This document shows, piece after piece, positions 9,251 through 18,631 of a stretch of DNA of 64,000 nucleotides; within the stretch, counting starts at the first letter, position 1; each line of letters starts with the position of its first letter. The position numbers and the translations under genes were made by a program. The stretch is from Bradyrhizobium tropiciagri (GTDB lineage Bacteria > Pseudomonadota > Alphaproteobacteria > Rhizobiales > Xanthobacteraceae), in contig NZ_JAFCKH010000015.1 in assembly GCF_018130505.1 (NCBI RefSeq), positions 1 through 64,000 of the forward strand. The letters run 5' to 3'. A model generated the notes under the pieces. That model was not told where the DNA came from. It ran no database searches and saw only the letters and a program-made list of their open reading frames with translations.

Positions 9251-10339
9251 TCAGCCCTGCGGATGGCGCGCCATGAAGTTGTCGTAGCCGACCTCGGCGA
9301 CCTGAAACCACTGGTAGCCGTTGCTGGAATAGGACGTCAGCGACTCCAGCAGCTTCTTGAAGTTGGCATTGCCCGCCGCGACTTCGGCGTGCAGCTCCTT
9401 CGCCGCCTTGAAGCTCGCTTCCATGATCGGCGGCGAGAACGCATGCAGCTTGGCGCCGCCGGCGATCAGTTTCTTCAAGCCCATCGGATTGACCGTGTCG
9501 TACTTCGCCATCATCCAGTTGTTGGCGAGATGACCGGCCTGCTCGAGAATGTTCTGATAGTACTTCGGCAGCGAATTCCACTTCTCGAGGTTGATCATCG
9601 CCAGCAGCATCGGGCCGCCTTCCCACCAGCCGGGATAGTAATAGTGCGGCGCGACCTTGTAGAGGCCGAGCTTCTCGTCGTCATAGGGGCCGACCCATTC
9701 GGCAGCATCGATGGTGCCCTTTTCCAGCGCCGGATAGATGTCCCCGCCGGCGAGCTGCTGCGGCACGCAGCCGAGCTTCTGCATCACGCGCCCGGCAAAG
9801 CCGCCGATGCGGAATTTCAGGCCCTTGAGATCGTCGACGGTGTTGATCTCCTTGCGAAACCAGCCGCCCATCTGACAAGTGGTGTTGCCGGCGAGCAGCG
9901 AGGTGACGTTGTAGCTCTTGTAGAAATCGTTGAGCAGCTCCTTGCCGCCGCCCAGCATGTACCAGGCCTGGTTGAGGCGCGCGTTGGGACCGAACGGAAT
10001 CGCGGAGCCGAAGGTGAACGTCGGGTCCTTGCCGAAGTAATAGTACGAGGCGGTGTGGCCCATCTCGACGGTGCCGTTCTGCACGGCGTCGAGCACCTGC
10101 AGGCCGGGCACGATCTCGCCGGCGGCAAAGGTCTGGATCTGGAATTTGCCGTCGGTCGCCTCGCCGACCGCCTTGGCCATCATCTCGGCGCCGCCATGGA
10201 TGGTATCGAGCGTCTTCGGCCAGCTCGTCGTCATGCGCCACTTCAGTTCGGGCATCGACTGCGCGATTGCCGGCGCTGCCACCGTTGCCGCACCTGCGAC
10301 ACCGAGACCGGTGACCTTGATGAAGTCTCTACGTTTCAT
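9251..10339 (-). CDS. TRAP transporter periplasmic solute-binding protein (TakP/DctP family), copy 1
   Basis: 362 residues. A Tat-type signal (MKRRDFIKVTGLGVAGAATV, ending AIAQ) is followed by the DctP fold. The block '[20 protein letters not shown]' followed by [12 protein letters not shown] is characteristic of the TakP-like branch, whose Rhodobacter member binds 2-oxoacids such as pyruvate. The start at 10339 is set by the signal and an AGGAAA site; the longer frame to 10480 is rejected. Neighbour copy 2 is closely related. A terminator lies between them, so each probably has its own promoter. Delivers substrate to the DctQM permease. Confidence 0.92.
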   Translation of the reverse strand: MKRRDFIKVTGLGVAGAATVAAPAIAQSMPELKWRMTTSWPKTLDTIHGGAEMMAKAVGEATDGKFQIQTFAAGEIVPGLQVLDAVQNGTVEMGHTASYYYFGKDPTFTFGSAIPFGPNARLNQAWYMLGGGKELLNDFYKSYNVTSLLAGNTTCQMGGWFRKEINTVDDLKGLKFRIGGFAGRVMQKLGCVPQQLAGGDIYPALEKGTIDAAEWVGPYDDEKLGLYKVAPHYYYPGWWEGGPMLLAMINLEKWNSLPKYYQNILEQAGHLANNWMMAKYDTVNPMGLKKLIAGGAKLHAFSPPIMEASFKAAKELHAEVAAGNANFKKLLESLTSYSSNGYQWFQVAEVGYDNFMARHPQG

Positions 10340-10509
10340 TTTCTGATTTCCTGCCCTTTTGTTGGTTGTGCTGTTGAAGCGGCGAAGGTCATTCATTGCC
10401 GTCGCGCTCGCTTTTCTTGGCCGGCGCGATCGGTCACCGATCGCGCATGCGCCTCTGTGCCGAGGCTTGGGCGCGAGCATGGAACATCCCCCTGCCGAAC
10501 GCCAGACGC

Positions 10510-10540
10510 AAAAAACCCGGCCTTCTCGCGAAGGCCGGGC
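10510..10540 (-). terminator. Intrinsic terminator of the second TRAP binding-protein gene
   Basis: On the minus strand GCCCGGCCTT, a 6-base loop and AAGGCCGGG form a 9-bp perfect stem (10516-10539) followed by six T residues. It lies 66 bp after the stop at 10606. This is the clearest Rho-independent terminator in the window and separates the two binding-protein genes. Confidence 0.9.
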
Positions 10541-10605
10541 TACTTAAGTCGAAGACCTCGGATGCGTTCTCCTCAGGCGAACGCTGGTCCGCTTCGCTGT
10601 GCTGA

Positions 10606-11751
<1,146 letters not shown>

Positions 11752-11886
11752 CTATCCAGACGCTATCGGGGCGCTCTGATCGGCCCTTTAACACGGATGC
11801 CGGCTGACGGAAACGCGACAATGGCATGACCCCGCCATTTAAACGAAAGTCTGATGGTGCAAGGAAATCCGGCGGGAAAAGCCGGT

Positions 11887-11990
11887 TCAGGCCGCGGCGA
11901 TTGCAGCCTGAGGTTGCGCACTGAGGTTGCTCCGATCGCGCGATGAATCGCCGCGTGCGTATTCCGGTTCGCTGTCGGTTTCGCAGAGCG
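11887..11990 (-). pseudogene. Decayed duplicate of the mrp 3' end
   Basis: Reading on the minus strand, this stretch ends in the same TGA context as mrp (the 15 bases from 11888 match those from 12492). In two different frames it encodes remnants of the Mrp C-terminus: 'THAAIHRAIGATSVRNL' against 'PHAAIYRAIGAKVREQL' of mrp, and a tail AAIAAA against AIAAA. The frame changes between remnants, so it is not functional. With mrp it brackets the small HTH gene at 12035-12271. The flanking 11695-11886 shows no gene. Confidence 0.6.
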
Positions 11991-12034
11991 GGCTGAGGCG
12001 GTCGGCCTGACGGCTGGCACGCAGCGGAGCCTCG

Positions 12035-12271
12035 TCAGCGCCGCGCCGCTTCCCTTGATTTCTTTGCCTTCTCGACCAAATAGCGCCCGCGCCGGATCCA
12101 GCCCTGCGCCGTGGTGTGGCTGACGCCATAGGTCTTCGCGATCACCTTTGCCGCCTCGCCGATCGAGTCGGATTTCTTCGCGAGGTTGAACGCCGCCCGG
12201 GACGCCTCTTCGCGCTTCTCCCGCGTCAGATGCTTGCGGCCGTCCTTCTTGACTTCGCGTGACGCTGCCAT
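12035..12271 (-). CDS. Small helix-turn-helix protein
   Basis: 78 residues, very basic. 'GEAAKVIAKTYGVSHTTAQGWIRRGRYLV' looks like a helix-turn-helix with recognition helix TTAQGWIRRG. The N-terminal Lys/Arg-rich arm could contact DNA. A GAGGCGAC site precedes the ATG. No family was recognised. It is bracketed by mrp and a decayed copy of the mrp tail, suggesting it arrived with a duplication or insertion event. It may be a repressor or an excisionase-like remnant; the confidence that it is a real gene is moderate. Confidence 0.6.
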   Translation of the reverse strand: MAASREVKKDGRKHLTREKREEASRAAFNLAKKSDSIGEAAKVIAKTYGVSHTTAQGWIRRGRYLVEKAKKSREAARR

Positions 12272-12490
12272 GTTGATCGTCGCCTCACAGCCCTTCGCGC
12301 AATCTTGCCCACAGTCCCGGCTTCACCCGTGCGCGGCAGTCAAGCCGGCAGGCCCGGGTGATGCGACTCGGCTATCCCGGTAAACATACAGGCCGAATGC
12401 GATCCGGCAATCATTCAGCGCGACGGTCCTGTGAACAAAGGCCGGCGGCGTCCTCCCCGCACAGCCGTGCGGAACGCGGCGGCGGCAGGC

Positions 12491-13630
12491 TCAGGCCGCG
12501 GCGATCGCGCCCTTGAGCTGCTCGCGGACCTTGGCGCCGATGGCGCGGTAGATTGCCGCGTGCGGCCCGTCCGGCTCGCTCTCGACCACCGGATGTCCGG
12601 AATCGGACGTGGTGCGGATTGCCATATGCAGGGGGATTTCGCCGAGGAACGGCACGCCGAGCCGCTCGGCCTCGTGGCGGGCGCCGCCATGGCCGAAGAT
12701 GTCCGAGCGGGTGCCGCAGTGCGGGCACTGGAAGTAGCTCATGTTCTCGACGATGCCGAGCACCGGCACGTTGACCTTCTTGAACATCGCAAGGCCGCGC
12801 CGCGCGTCGATCAGCGAGAGGTCCTGCGGGGTCGAGATGATGATGGCGCCCTTCAGCGGCACGTTCTGCGCCAGCGTCAGCTGGGCGTCGCCGGTGCCGG
12901 GCGGCATGTCGACGACCAGCACGTCGAGCGTGCCCCAGGCGACGTCGCGCAGCATCTGGGTAATCGCCGACATCACCATCGGCCCGCGCCAGATCATCGC
13001 GGTCTCCTCCTCGACCAGGAAGCCGATCGACATGATCGACAGGCCGAAGCGCTGAATCGGGATCATCTTCTTGTCGTCGTTGAGCTGCGGCTTGTCGCTG
13101 ATGCCGGTCAGCCGCGGCACCGACGGTCCGTAGATGTCGGCATCGAGCAGCCCGACGCGCAGGCCGAGGTCGCGCAGGCCGAGCGCGAGATTGAGCGCGG
13201 TGGTCGACTTGCCGACCCCGCCCTTGCCGGAGGCGACCGCGATGACCGCGGAGACGCCGGGAATCTCGGCCTGCCGCGCCATCGGCGAGGCCGCGCCGGG
13301 CGGATGCGGATGCCGGTGCGCGGCGGCAGGCTGCACGCCGCCGGCCGGACGCGCTGGCGCGGCTGCGGCCGCGGCGCCGCCCGCCTTACGCTCGGCGGTG
13401 AGCGCGATCATCGCGACGCTGACACCGGGAATGGCACGCACGGCTTGCTCGGCCTGCGCGCGGACGCCCTCCCAGGCGCGGGCCTCGGCGGCATCGACAT
13501 TGATCGAGAAGAACACCTTGCCGTCGGTGACCGTGATCGCCGACAGCACATTGGCGCTGGTCAGGGCGACGCCGCGTGGCGACATCACCCTGGCAAGGCT
13601 ATCGAGGACCTGTTGCTGCGTCACGCTCAC
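12491..13630 (-). CDS. mrp: Mrp/NBP35-type P-loop ATPase, iron-sulfur cluster carrier
   Basis: 379 residues. An N-terminal MIP18/DUF59 domain (about 1-85) is followed by a Pro/Ala linker, then the ParA-like ATPase with deviant Walker A 'ASGKGGVGKSTTALNLAL'. 'LLDADIYGPSVPRL' and 'VDMPPGTGDAQLTL' are typical of Mrp/ApbC. The CPHCG motif ('YFQCPHCGTRSDIFG') supplies the cluster ligands. It loads 4Fe-4S clusters on apoproteins in the cytosol. The start is GTG at 13630 with a good AGGAGATC site. Confidence 0.94.
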   Translation of the reverse strand: MSVTQQQVLDSLARVMSPRGVALTSANVLSAITVTDGKVFFSINVDAAEARAWEGVRAQAEQAVRAIPGVSVAMIALTAERKAGGAAAAAAPARPAGGVQPAAAHRHPHPPGAASPMARQAEIPGVSAVIAVASGKGGVGKSTTALNLALGLRDLGLRVGLLDADIYGPSVPRLTGISDKPQLNDDKKMIPIQRFGLSIMSIGFLVEEETAMIWRGPMVMSAITQMLRDVAWGTLDVLVVDMPPGTGDAQLTLAQNVPLKGAIIISTPQDLSLIDARRGLAMFKKVNVPVLGIVENMSYFQCPHCGTRSDIFGHGGARHEAERLGVPFLGEIPLHMAIRTTSDSGHPVVESEPDGPHAAIYRAIGAKVREQLKGAIAAA

Positions 13631-13687
13631 GGCGGATCTCCTGGAAACATCAAGAGAGCACCCATTAGAGCGTCGCAGCGCAAAAGG

Positions 13688-14125
13688 CTACCTCGCTCCG
13701 ACGTCGTCCCGCCGCTCGACCGGCGCGGCGGCGCCGCCTTCCTTGGCGGCCTCGTAGTTCAGCTCGATCATGACCCCGTTCGGGTCATTGACGAAGATCT
13801 GCCAGAGATCGCCGCCGGGAACCTGGCGCGAGTCATACGCCATGCCCTTGGACTCCAGCCGCTGCTTCATCCCGTCAAAGCCCAGGCTGGCGAAGGCGAC
13901 ATGGTGGACGACGCCGGAGTCGGGCTTTTGTGCCTCGTCGGTCTTCGAAATATCGACCAGATGCACGACCGCCTTGCCCTCGCTGTACATCCACGCGCCG
14001 GGGAACGCGAAGTTCGGCCGCGCGCCCTTCTCCAGACCGAGAACGTCTTCATAGAACCGCACCGTATCGGCGAGATTCCGGGTCCGGATATTGAAATGAT
14101 CGAGCACACCCACGCTCATGCCCAT
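13688..14125 (-). CDS. VOC (glyoxalase/bleomycin-resistance fold) family protein
   Basis: 145 residues. Two beta-alpha-beta-beta-beta VOC modules are visible: 'LDHFNIRTRNLADTVRFYED' near the start, and 'VHHVAFAS' through 'FVNDPNGVMIELNYE'. Candidate metal ligands are the His in LDHFN, the His in VHHVAF and the Glu in MIELNYE. Substrate unknown; dioxygenase, isomerase and resistance proteins share the fold. The start at 14125 has GGGAG 8 bp upstream; an internal ATG two codons later is also possible. It is divergent from the dehydrogenase at 14335. Confidence 0.8.
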   Translation of the reverse strand: MGMSVGVLDHFNIRTRNLADTVRFYEDVLGLEKGARPNFAFPGAWMYSEGKAVVHLVDISKTDEAQKPDSGVVHHVAFASLGFDGMKQRLESKGMAYDSRQVPGGDLWQIFVNDPNGVMIELNYEAAKEGGAAAPVERRDDVGAR

Positions 14126-14334
14126 ACCAAACACTCCCTTTTTTGTAAGGCTCTTTGCAGCTCTTCGGTGCGTCGATCCTAGCACAAAACCGGGAGCTGG
14201 CATCCCACGAAGCCGTTGCCCTCCGCTGCACAGGGGGTATGGTGCGGCTCTCTCCGTGGAAGAAATGCCCTGCCTGCCCCGCGTTTGTTGGCAGGACTTG
14301 GGCGCTCACCAAGGCAAATCACAAGGTAACAGAC

Positions 14335-15207
14335 ATGGCTAAAGTCGCTTTTCTCGGTCTCGGCGTGATGGGTTTCCCGATGGCGGGACACCTCGTGAAA
14401 AAGGGCGGCCATGAGGTCACCGTGTACAACCGGACCGCGGCGAAGGCGAAGGAATGGGCCGACAAGTTCGGCGGCAAGACCGCGGCAACCCCGAAGGCCG
14501 CCGCCGAGGGCCAGGACTTCGTGATGTGCTGCGTCGGCAATGACAACGATCTGCGCGCGGTGACGATCGGCGCCGACGGCGCCTTCGCCGGCATGAAGAA
14601 GGGCGCGACCTTCGTCGACCATACCACCGCCTCCGCCGAGGTCGCCCGCGAGCTCGATGCCGCCGCCACCAAGGCCGGCTTCAAGTTCGTCGACGCGCCG
14701 GTGTCCGGCGGCCAGGCCGGCGCCGAGAACGGCGTGCTGACGGTGATGTGCGGCGGCACTGAAGACGCCTATGCCGGCGCCGAGCCGATCATCAACAGCG
14801 CCTATGCGCGGATGTGCAAGCGGCTCGGGCCCGCCGGGGCCGGCCAGCTGACCAAGATGGTCAACCAGATCTGCATCGCCGGCCTGGTGCAGGGCCTCTC
14901 CGAGGGCATCCACTTCGCCAAGAAGAGCGGCCTCGACGTCGCCGCGGTGATCGAGACCATCTCCAAGGGCGCGGCGCAGTCCTGGCAGATGGAGAACCGC
15001 TACAAGACCATGAACGAGGACAAGTACGATTTCGGCTTCGCGGTCGAATGGATGCGCAAGGACCTCTCGATCTCGCTGGCCGAAGCCCGCCGCAACGGCG
15101 CGACGCTGCCGGTCACCGCGCTGGTCGACCAGTTCTACGCCGAGGTCGAGAAGATGGGCGGCAAGCGCTGGGATACGTCGAGCCTGCTGGCCCGGCTGCA
15201 GCGCTGA
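14335..15207 (+). CDS. NAD(P)-dependent beta-hydroxyacid dehydrogenase
   Basis: 290 residues. N-terminal Rossmann motif 'VAFLGLGVMGFPMAGHL' (GxGxMG). The substrate-binding signature 'FVDAPVSGGQAGAENGVLT' and the catalytic lysine in 'GAGQLTKMVNQIC' place it in the 3-hydroxyisobutyrate/6-phosphogluconate dehydrogenase superfamily. Candidates are 3-hydroxyisobutyrate dehydrogenase, tartronate semialdehyde reductase and glyoxylate/succinic semialdehyde reductase; the sequence alone does not separate them. The start at 14335 is where homology begins; the open frame upstream (14155) is rejected. Confidence 0.9.
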   Translation: MAKVAFLGLGVMGFPMAGHLVKKGGHEVTVYNRTAAKAKEWADKFGGKTAATPKAAAEGQDFVMCCVGNDNDLRAVTIGADGAFAGMKKGATFVDHTTASAEVARELDAAATKAGFKFVDAPVSGGQAGAENGVLTVMCGGTEDAYAGAEPIINSAYARMCKRLGPAGAGQLTKMVNQICIAGLVQGLSEGIHFAKKSGLDVAAVIETISKGAAQSWQMENRYKTMNEDKYDFGFAVEWMRKDLSISLAEARRNGATLPVTALVDQFYAEVEKMGGKRWDTSSLLARLQR

Positions 15208-15250
15208 CTCTCTGCCAGGGGGTACGATGCGATAGCCCTGTACCCCCACC

Positions 15251-15276
15251 CGGATCGCATCTGACGATGCGATCCG
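15251..15276. repeat. Perfect 11-bp hairpin
   Basis: CGGATCGCATC (15251-15261), loop TGAC, and its exact complement at 15266-15276. It is part of a structured 290-bp gap (15208-15497) that also holds GGGTAC...GTACCC at about 15218-15244. It could serve as a terminator for the dehydrogenase gene or be a mobile REP-like unit; there is no T-run. Confidence 0.5.
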
Positions 15277-15277
15277 A

Positions 15278-15301
15278 CCTCTCCCCGCAAGCGGGGCGAG
15301 G
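15278..15301. repeat. CCTCTCCCCGC hairpin repeat
   Basis: CCTCTCCCCGC pairs with GCGGGGCGAGG over a two-base loop with one T/C mismatch. Its sequence resembles the element at 9196-9222, suggesting a dispersed REP-like family in this genome. Confidence 0.45.
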
Positions 15302-15457
15302 TGAAGAAAGAGCACCGCGCTTAAAGAGTCCCTCACCTGACATTCGCTTAGCCGCAAGCGGAGCGGCGCTGAAATCGTTAATTTAACTCCCCGTTAAGGG
15401 TTTTCTTTAGCTCTTTAAGTCATCGCTTAAGGATTTGAGAGCACAGATAGACAATGC

Positions 15458-15481
15458 AAAAAGCCCGCGCGGTTCGCGGGC
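15458..15481 (-). terminator. Minus-strand intrinsic terminator facing away from the kinase gene
   Basis: On the minus strand GCCCGCG, loop, CGCGGGC (15463-15481) is followed by TTTTT (15458-15462). It is oriented to stop leftward transcription coming from within or upstream of the kinase gene, yet no minus-strand gene is recognised to its right until 18242. Confidence 0.6.
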
Positions 15482-15497
15482 AGGATTTGTGTTGTTT

Positions 15498-17102
15498 ATG
15501 AGTGATCCCGCAGAAAAGCCTGAAGTTGTCGCGCTTCCGGCAGGACCTCAGGTGGCGGCGCCGGTGAACAGCCGGCGCGCCGCCGCTCAGCGGGTGCGCG
15601 AGGCGCGCGATCGGTTAACGTCGTCGAGTGGAACCCGTCCGGCCTTCGACGTCGAGCTGCTCCGTCAATATGCCCAGACCAGGATGTCGGCGTCCTACGT
15701 CGTCATGCTGCTCGTGGTGGCAACCGGAATCCTGTTTGGCCTGTGGATGCAGCCGATCATCGCGGCGGCCTGGACCGTCGGCATGCTCTGCGTCCATGCT
15801 GCGATCATCCGCAGCTGCGCGCGCTTCCTCGCCGAACAGCCCTCGGTCGCGCTGACCAAGAGATGGCGCACGCGCTTCGTGCTGCTCGACCTGCTCTACG
15901 GCCTGTGCTGGACCGCGATCCTGATCCACCCCGCCGGGCGCGATCTCGCCTCCAACACGCTGATGATGTTCCTGATGCTGCTGGTGATCGCGGTTTCCAG
16001 CATGCTGGCGGCAAGCCTGCCGATCGCGGCGCTCGCGGCCACCGTGCCGGTGACGGTGGCGATCGCGCTCGACCTGGTGCTGAACGGCACGTTCGACAAT
16101 TACGTGCTGGCACTGCTGGCGCTGGCCGCCGAAGGCTATTTCGCGCTGCTGGCGCACCGCCTGCACTCGACCACGCTGGCGACGCTGGAGGCCCGCGCCG
16201 AGAAGGACGCGCTGATCGGCGAGCTCGAGCAGGCCAAGGCAATCTCCGACGAGGCGCGGCACCGCGCCGAATCCGCCAACGTCGCCAAGTCGCGCTTCCT
16301 CGCCCAGATGAGCCACGAACTGCGCACGCCGCTGAACGCGATCCTCGGCTTCTCCGAGGTGATGAAGAGCGAGATCTTCGGCGCGCATGCGGTGGCGGTG
16401 TACAAGGAATATTCCGCCGACATCCATAATTCCGGCGTGCACCTGCTCAACCTGATCAACGAGATCCTCGACCTGTCGCGGATCGAGGCCGGCCGCTACG
16501 AGCTGAACGAAGAGGCTGTCGCGCTGGTCCATGTCGTCGCCGACTGCCACCATCTGCTCAAGCTGCGCGCCTCCAGCCGCGGCATCACCATCCATGAGGT
16601 GTTCGAGCACGGCATGCCCCGGATCTGGGGCGACGAGCGCGCGGTGCGCCAGGTCGTGCTCAATCTGCTGTCGAACTCGATCAAGTTCACCCCGCAAGGC
16701 GGCGAGATCTGGCTCAAGGTCGGCTGGACCGCGTCGGGCGGGCAGTATCTCAGCGTCAAGGACACCGGCAGCGGCATCGCCGAGGACGAGATCCCGGTGG
16801 TGCTGGCCTCGTTCGGCCAGGGCTCCAACTCGATCAAGTCGGCGGAACAGGGCGCGGGCCTCGGGCTGCCGATCGCCAAGAGCCTGATCGACATGCATGG
16901 CGGCACCTTCACGCTGAAGTCCAAGCTGCGCATCGGCACCGAGGTGATCGTCACCTTCCCGCCGGAGCGCGTGATGAGCGCGCTGGCGCCAATGGCCGAA
17001 GAATCGCCGCCGATGCAGCCGGAGCCGGTGGAAACCGCGCCGGCCGCCGACCGCAAGCGGGTGCGCCGCAAGGCGATCATGAGTGCCGGCACCGGGTTGT
17101 AG
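15498..17102 (+). CDS. Membrane-anchored histidine kinase, PleC/DivJ-like core
   Basis: 534 residues. N-terminal cytoplasmic tail, then about six hydrophobic segments (about 65-215), a coiled coil ('ALIGELEQAKAISDEARHRA'), HisKA with H273 in 'MSHELRTPLNAILGFSEVM' and a HATPase domain (N box 'NLLSNSIKF', 'DTGSGI', 'GAGLGLPIAKSLIDMHGG'). The kinase core is of the PdhS/PleC/DivJ kind, involved in cell-cycle or polarity control in alphaproteobacteria. No partner regulator is adjacent. ATG at 15498 (MSDPAEK) is preferred over an upstream frame at 15435. The ribosome site is weak. Confidence 0.88.
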   Translation: MSDPAEKPEVVALPAGPQVAAPVNSRRAAAQRVREARDRLTSSSGTRPAFDVELLRQYAQTRMSASYVVMLLVVATGILFGLWMQPIIAAAWTVGMLCVHAAIIRSCARFLAEQPSVALTKRWRTRFVLLDLLYGLCWTAILIHPAGRDLASNTLMMFLMLLVIAVSSMLAASLPIAALAATVPVTVAIALDLVLNGTFDNYVLALLALAAEGYFALLAHRLHSTTLATLEARAEKDALIGELEQAKAISDEARHRAESANVAKSRFLAQMSHELRTPLNAILGFSEVMKSEIFGAHAVAVYKEYSADIHNSGVHLLNLINEILDLSRIEAGRYELNEEAVALVHVVADCHHLLKLRASSRGITIHEVFEHGMPRIWGDERAVRQVVLNLLSNSIKFTPQGGEIWLKVGWTASGGQYLSVKDTGSGIAEDEIPVVLASFGQGSNSIKSAEQGAGLGLPIAKSLIDMHGGTFTLKSKLRIGTEVIVTFPPERVMSALAPMAEESPPMQPEPVETAPAADRKRVRRKAIMSAGTGL

Positions 17103-17165
17103 CCGGCGGTGTGGACGCTTTCTGCCGGCTTGCGTGAGCCGCTGAAACCGTTCAACAGTTGAAGA

Positions 17166-17369
17166 ATGAGACCAGAGACGCCGTGTATCGCAGTCTGCAT
17201 GATGGACCCCAGGACGAAGCTCTGCTTCGGATGCGGCCGCACGCTTCCGGAGATCGCGCGCTGGCACAAGATGGACAGCGCCGAGCGGCTCGACGTGATG
17301 GCGTCCCTGCCCGCGCGCATGGCGGAGGCCGGGCTCGAACCACTGGCGCCGCAGCCGAAGCGCGCCTGA
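17166..17369 (+). CDS. DUF1289 domain small protein
   Basis: 67 residues. 'CIAVCMMDPRTKLCFGCGRT' followed by LPEIARWHKM matches DUF1289: two CxxxC/CxGC pairs that probably bind a metal or Fe-S cluster, then a conserved EI..W. The function of the family is unknown. It sits 63 bp after the kinase and 25 bp before the protease, probably in the same transcript. Confidence 0.88.
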   Translation: MRPETPCIAVCMMDPRTKLCFGCGRTLPEIARWHKMDSAERLDVMASLPARMAEAGLEPLAPQPKRA

Positions 17370-17394
17370 CCGGCGCTGCGGCGGGAGATGCGCC

Positions 17395-18000
17395 GTGAGC
17401 CGCGTCCTCCTCATCCTCCTGATGCTGATGGCAACCGCCGGCGCCGTGGTCGCCTATGGCGATCCCGATCAGATCGCGCGCGCCCGGGTCAACATCGCGC
17501 AGATCTTCGGCAGCATCACCGCAACGCCGGCCCCCGCCCCCGCGGTGCAGATCGCGCGCAGCCAGGGCGGCGAGTTCGCCTTCCGCGCCAAGATCAACGG
17601 CGTCAGCGCGCCGATGGTGATCGACACCGGCGCCACCTCGGTGGTGCTGACCTGGGAAACCGCCAAGGCGATCGGGCTGCCGATCGAGATGCTCGAATAC
17701 AATGTCGACCTGGAGACCGCCGGCGGCCACACCAAGGCGGCGCGGCTGACGCTCGACCGCCTCGCGGTCGGCAAGCTGGTCGAGAAATCGGTGCCGGCGC
17801 TGGTCGTGCAGCGCGGTCAGATGAAGACCAACCTGCTCGGCATGAGCTTCCTCGACCGGCTCGAAAGCTGGGGCGTGCGCGCCGACACGCTGTCGCTGAC
17901 CGGCTATCCCGACGTCACCGGCAGCATCAGCACCTCTGGCCGTCGCCACCGCCCGCGCACGGCGATCGATCAGGACATCATGAAATCGGGTACGCGATAG
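17395..18000 (+). CDS. Retropepsin-like aspartic protease (clan AA, TIGR02281 type)
   Basis: 201 residues. GTG start with GGGAG 8 bases upstream. One N-terminal TM or signal anchor (VLLILLMLMATAGAVVAYG). The single aspartic protease motif is D77-T-G in 'VIDTGATSVVLT', with the second conserved region 'TNLLGMSFLDRL'. The active enzyme should be a homodimer, probably periplasm-facing. DUF1289 and this protease are frequent neighbours in rhizobia from general experience. Substrate unknown. Confidence 0.88.
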   Translation: MSRVLLILLMLMATAGAVVAYGDPDQIARARVNIAQIFGSITATPAPAPAVQIARSQGGEFAFRAKINGVSAPMVIDTGATSVVLTWETAKAIGLPIEMLEYNVDLETAGGHTKAARLTLDRLAVGKLVEKSVPALVVQRGQMKTNLLGMSFLDRLESWGVRADTLSLTGYPDVTGSISTSGRRHRPRTAIDQDIMKSGTR

Positions 18001-18021
18001 CCTGCCGTCGCCCGCGCACCG

Positions 18022-18057
18022 CCAAAATGTGAAAAACAACCCCATGCAAAGTAGCCG
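18022..18057 (+). repeat. Dispersed 36-bp repeat, copy 1
   Basis: This 36-bp stretch matches 63355-63390 with three mismatches, same orientation. Core is AACAACCCCATGCAAAGT. It lies just after the aspartic protease gene in the gap 18001-18241. The rest of that gap holds a perfect palindrome at 18182-18193 and no gene. Confidence 0.65.
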
Positions 18058-18181
18058 GCGGCTGACGGCATTTGGGCACGGCGACTTGACACGTCGGGCA
18101 ACTCAGGGGCATTCTTCCAATATTCCGAAATTATGAAAACGCCTGCAGCTACCGCATATGGCACTTGCGGACATCTGCAAC

Positions 18182-18193
18182 TGACGTACGTCA
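18182..18193. promoter_or_regulatory. Perfect 12-bp palindrome TGACGTACGTCA
   Basis: A self-complementary 12-mer in the gap between convergent genes, 49 bp downstream of the catC stop. It could be a protein-binding site or chance; no adjacent start codon depends on it. Confidence 0.3.
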
Positions 18194-18241
18194 CGTCGTC
18201 ATGGCCGGGCGATTAGGACGCGGCCGATAGCCCGGCGTCCC

Positions 18242-18532
18242 CTAACGGTCGTCGTCGTGGATCGACGATGGATGCCGGCACAGCGGCGTGACGCGGATCT
18301 CCATGAATGGGAACAGCGGTAGCCCGGACAGCATGTCGTGCAGCTCCTGCGCGCCCGACACATCGAAGATGCTGACATTGGCATAGCGGCCGGCGACCCG
18401 CCAAAGGTGGCGCCAGGCGCCGCTGCGTTGCAACTCCATGGCTCTGCTGCGTTCGGCCAGCTTCAGGGCATCGACTTTTTCGGAAGGAAGATCGTGCGGA
18501 ATCCGCACCTCCATCTCGACGTGGAACAGCAT
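18242..18532 (-). CDS. catC: Muconolactone delta-isomerase
   Basis: 96 residues, the family length. It opens with MLFHVEMEVRIPHDLP, then 'HLWRVAGRYANVSIFDVSG', the conserved core of muconolactone isomerase. The enzyme converts muconolactone to beta-ketoadipate enol-lactone in the catechol branch of ortho cleavage, as a cytosolic decamer. AAGGAG precedes the ATG. It lies 99 bp downstream of the monooxygenase gene on the same strand, probably cotranscribed, while catA and catB are on the divergent arm. Confidence 0.93.
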   Translation of the reverse strand: MLFHVEMEVRIPHDLPSEKVDALKLAERSRAMELQRSGAWRHLWRVAGRYANVSIFDVSGAQELHDMLSGLPLFPFMEIRVTPLCRHPSSIHDDDR

Positions 18533-18631
18533 GATGTTGAACTCCTTCCATCCAATGGACCGAAGCCGCCACGCTAGCGTGACGGCTCCGGCATTCGCTA
18601 GTTAATCGTCCAACTGTCAGCCGTCCAGCTG

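Noticed and set aside
14155-14334. N-terminal extension of the dehydrogenase
   Set aside because: The Rossmann motif starts directly at 14335, and the extension lacks any homology-like sequence and overlaps the promoter of the VOC gene.
13990-15260. Other GGGGGTA occurrences, for example near 14231 and 15215
   Set aside because: They lack the following AYCC half and belong to a coding leader or a REP-like hairpin; they show the six-base core alone is common background.
18086-18114. TTGACA followed 17 bases later by GCATTC as a possible promoter
   Set aside because: The -10 element is poor, and no plus-strand gene follows for over 2 kb; too weak to annotate.
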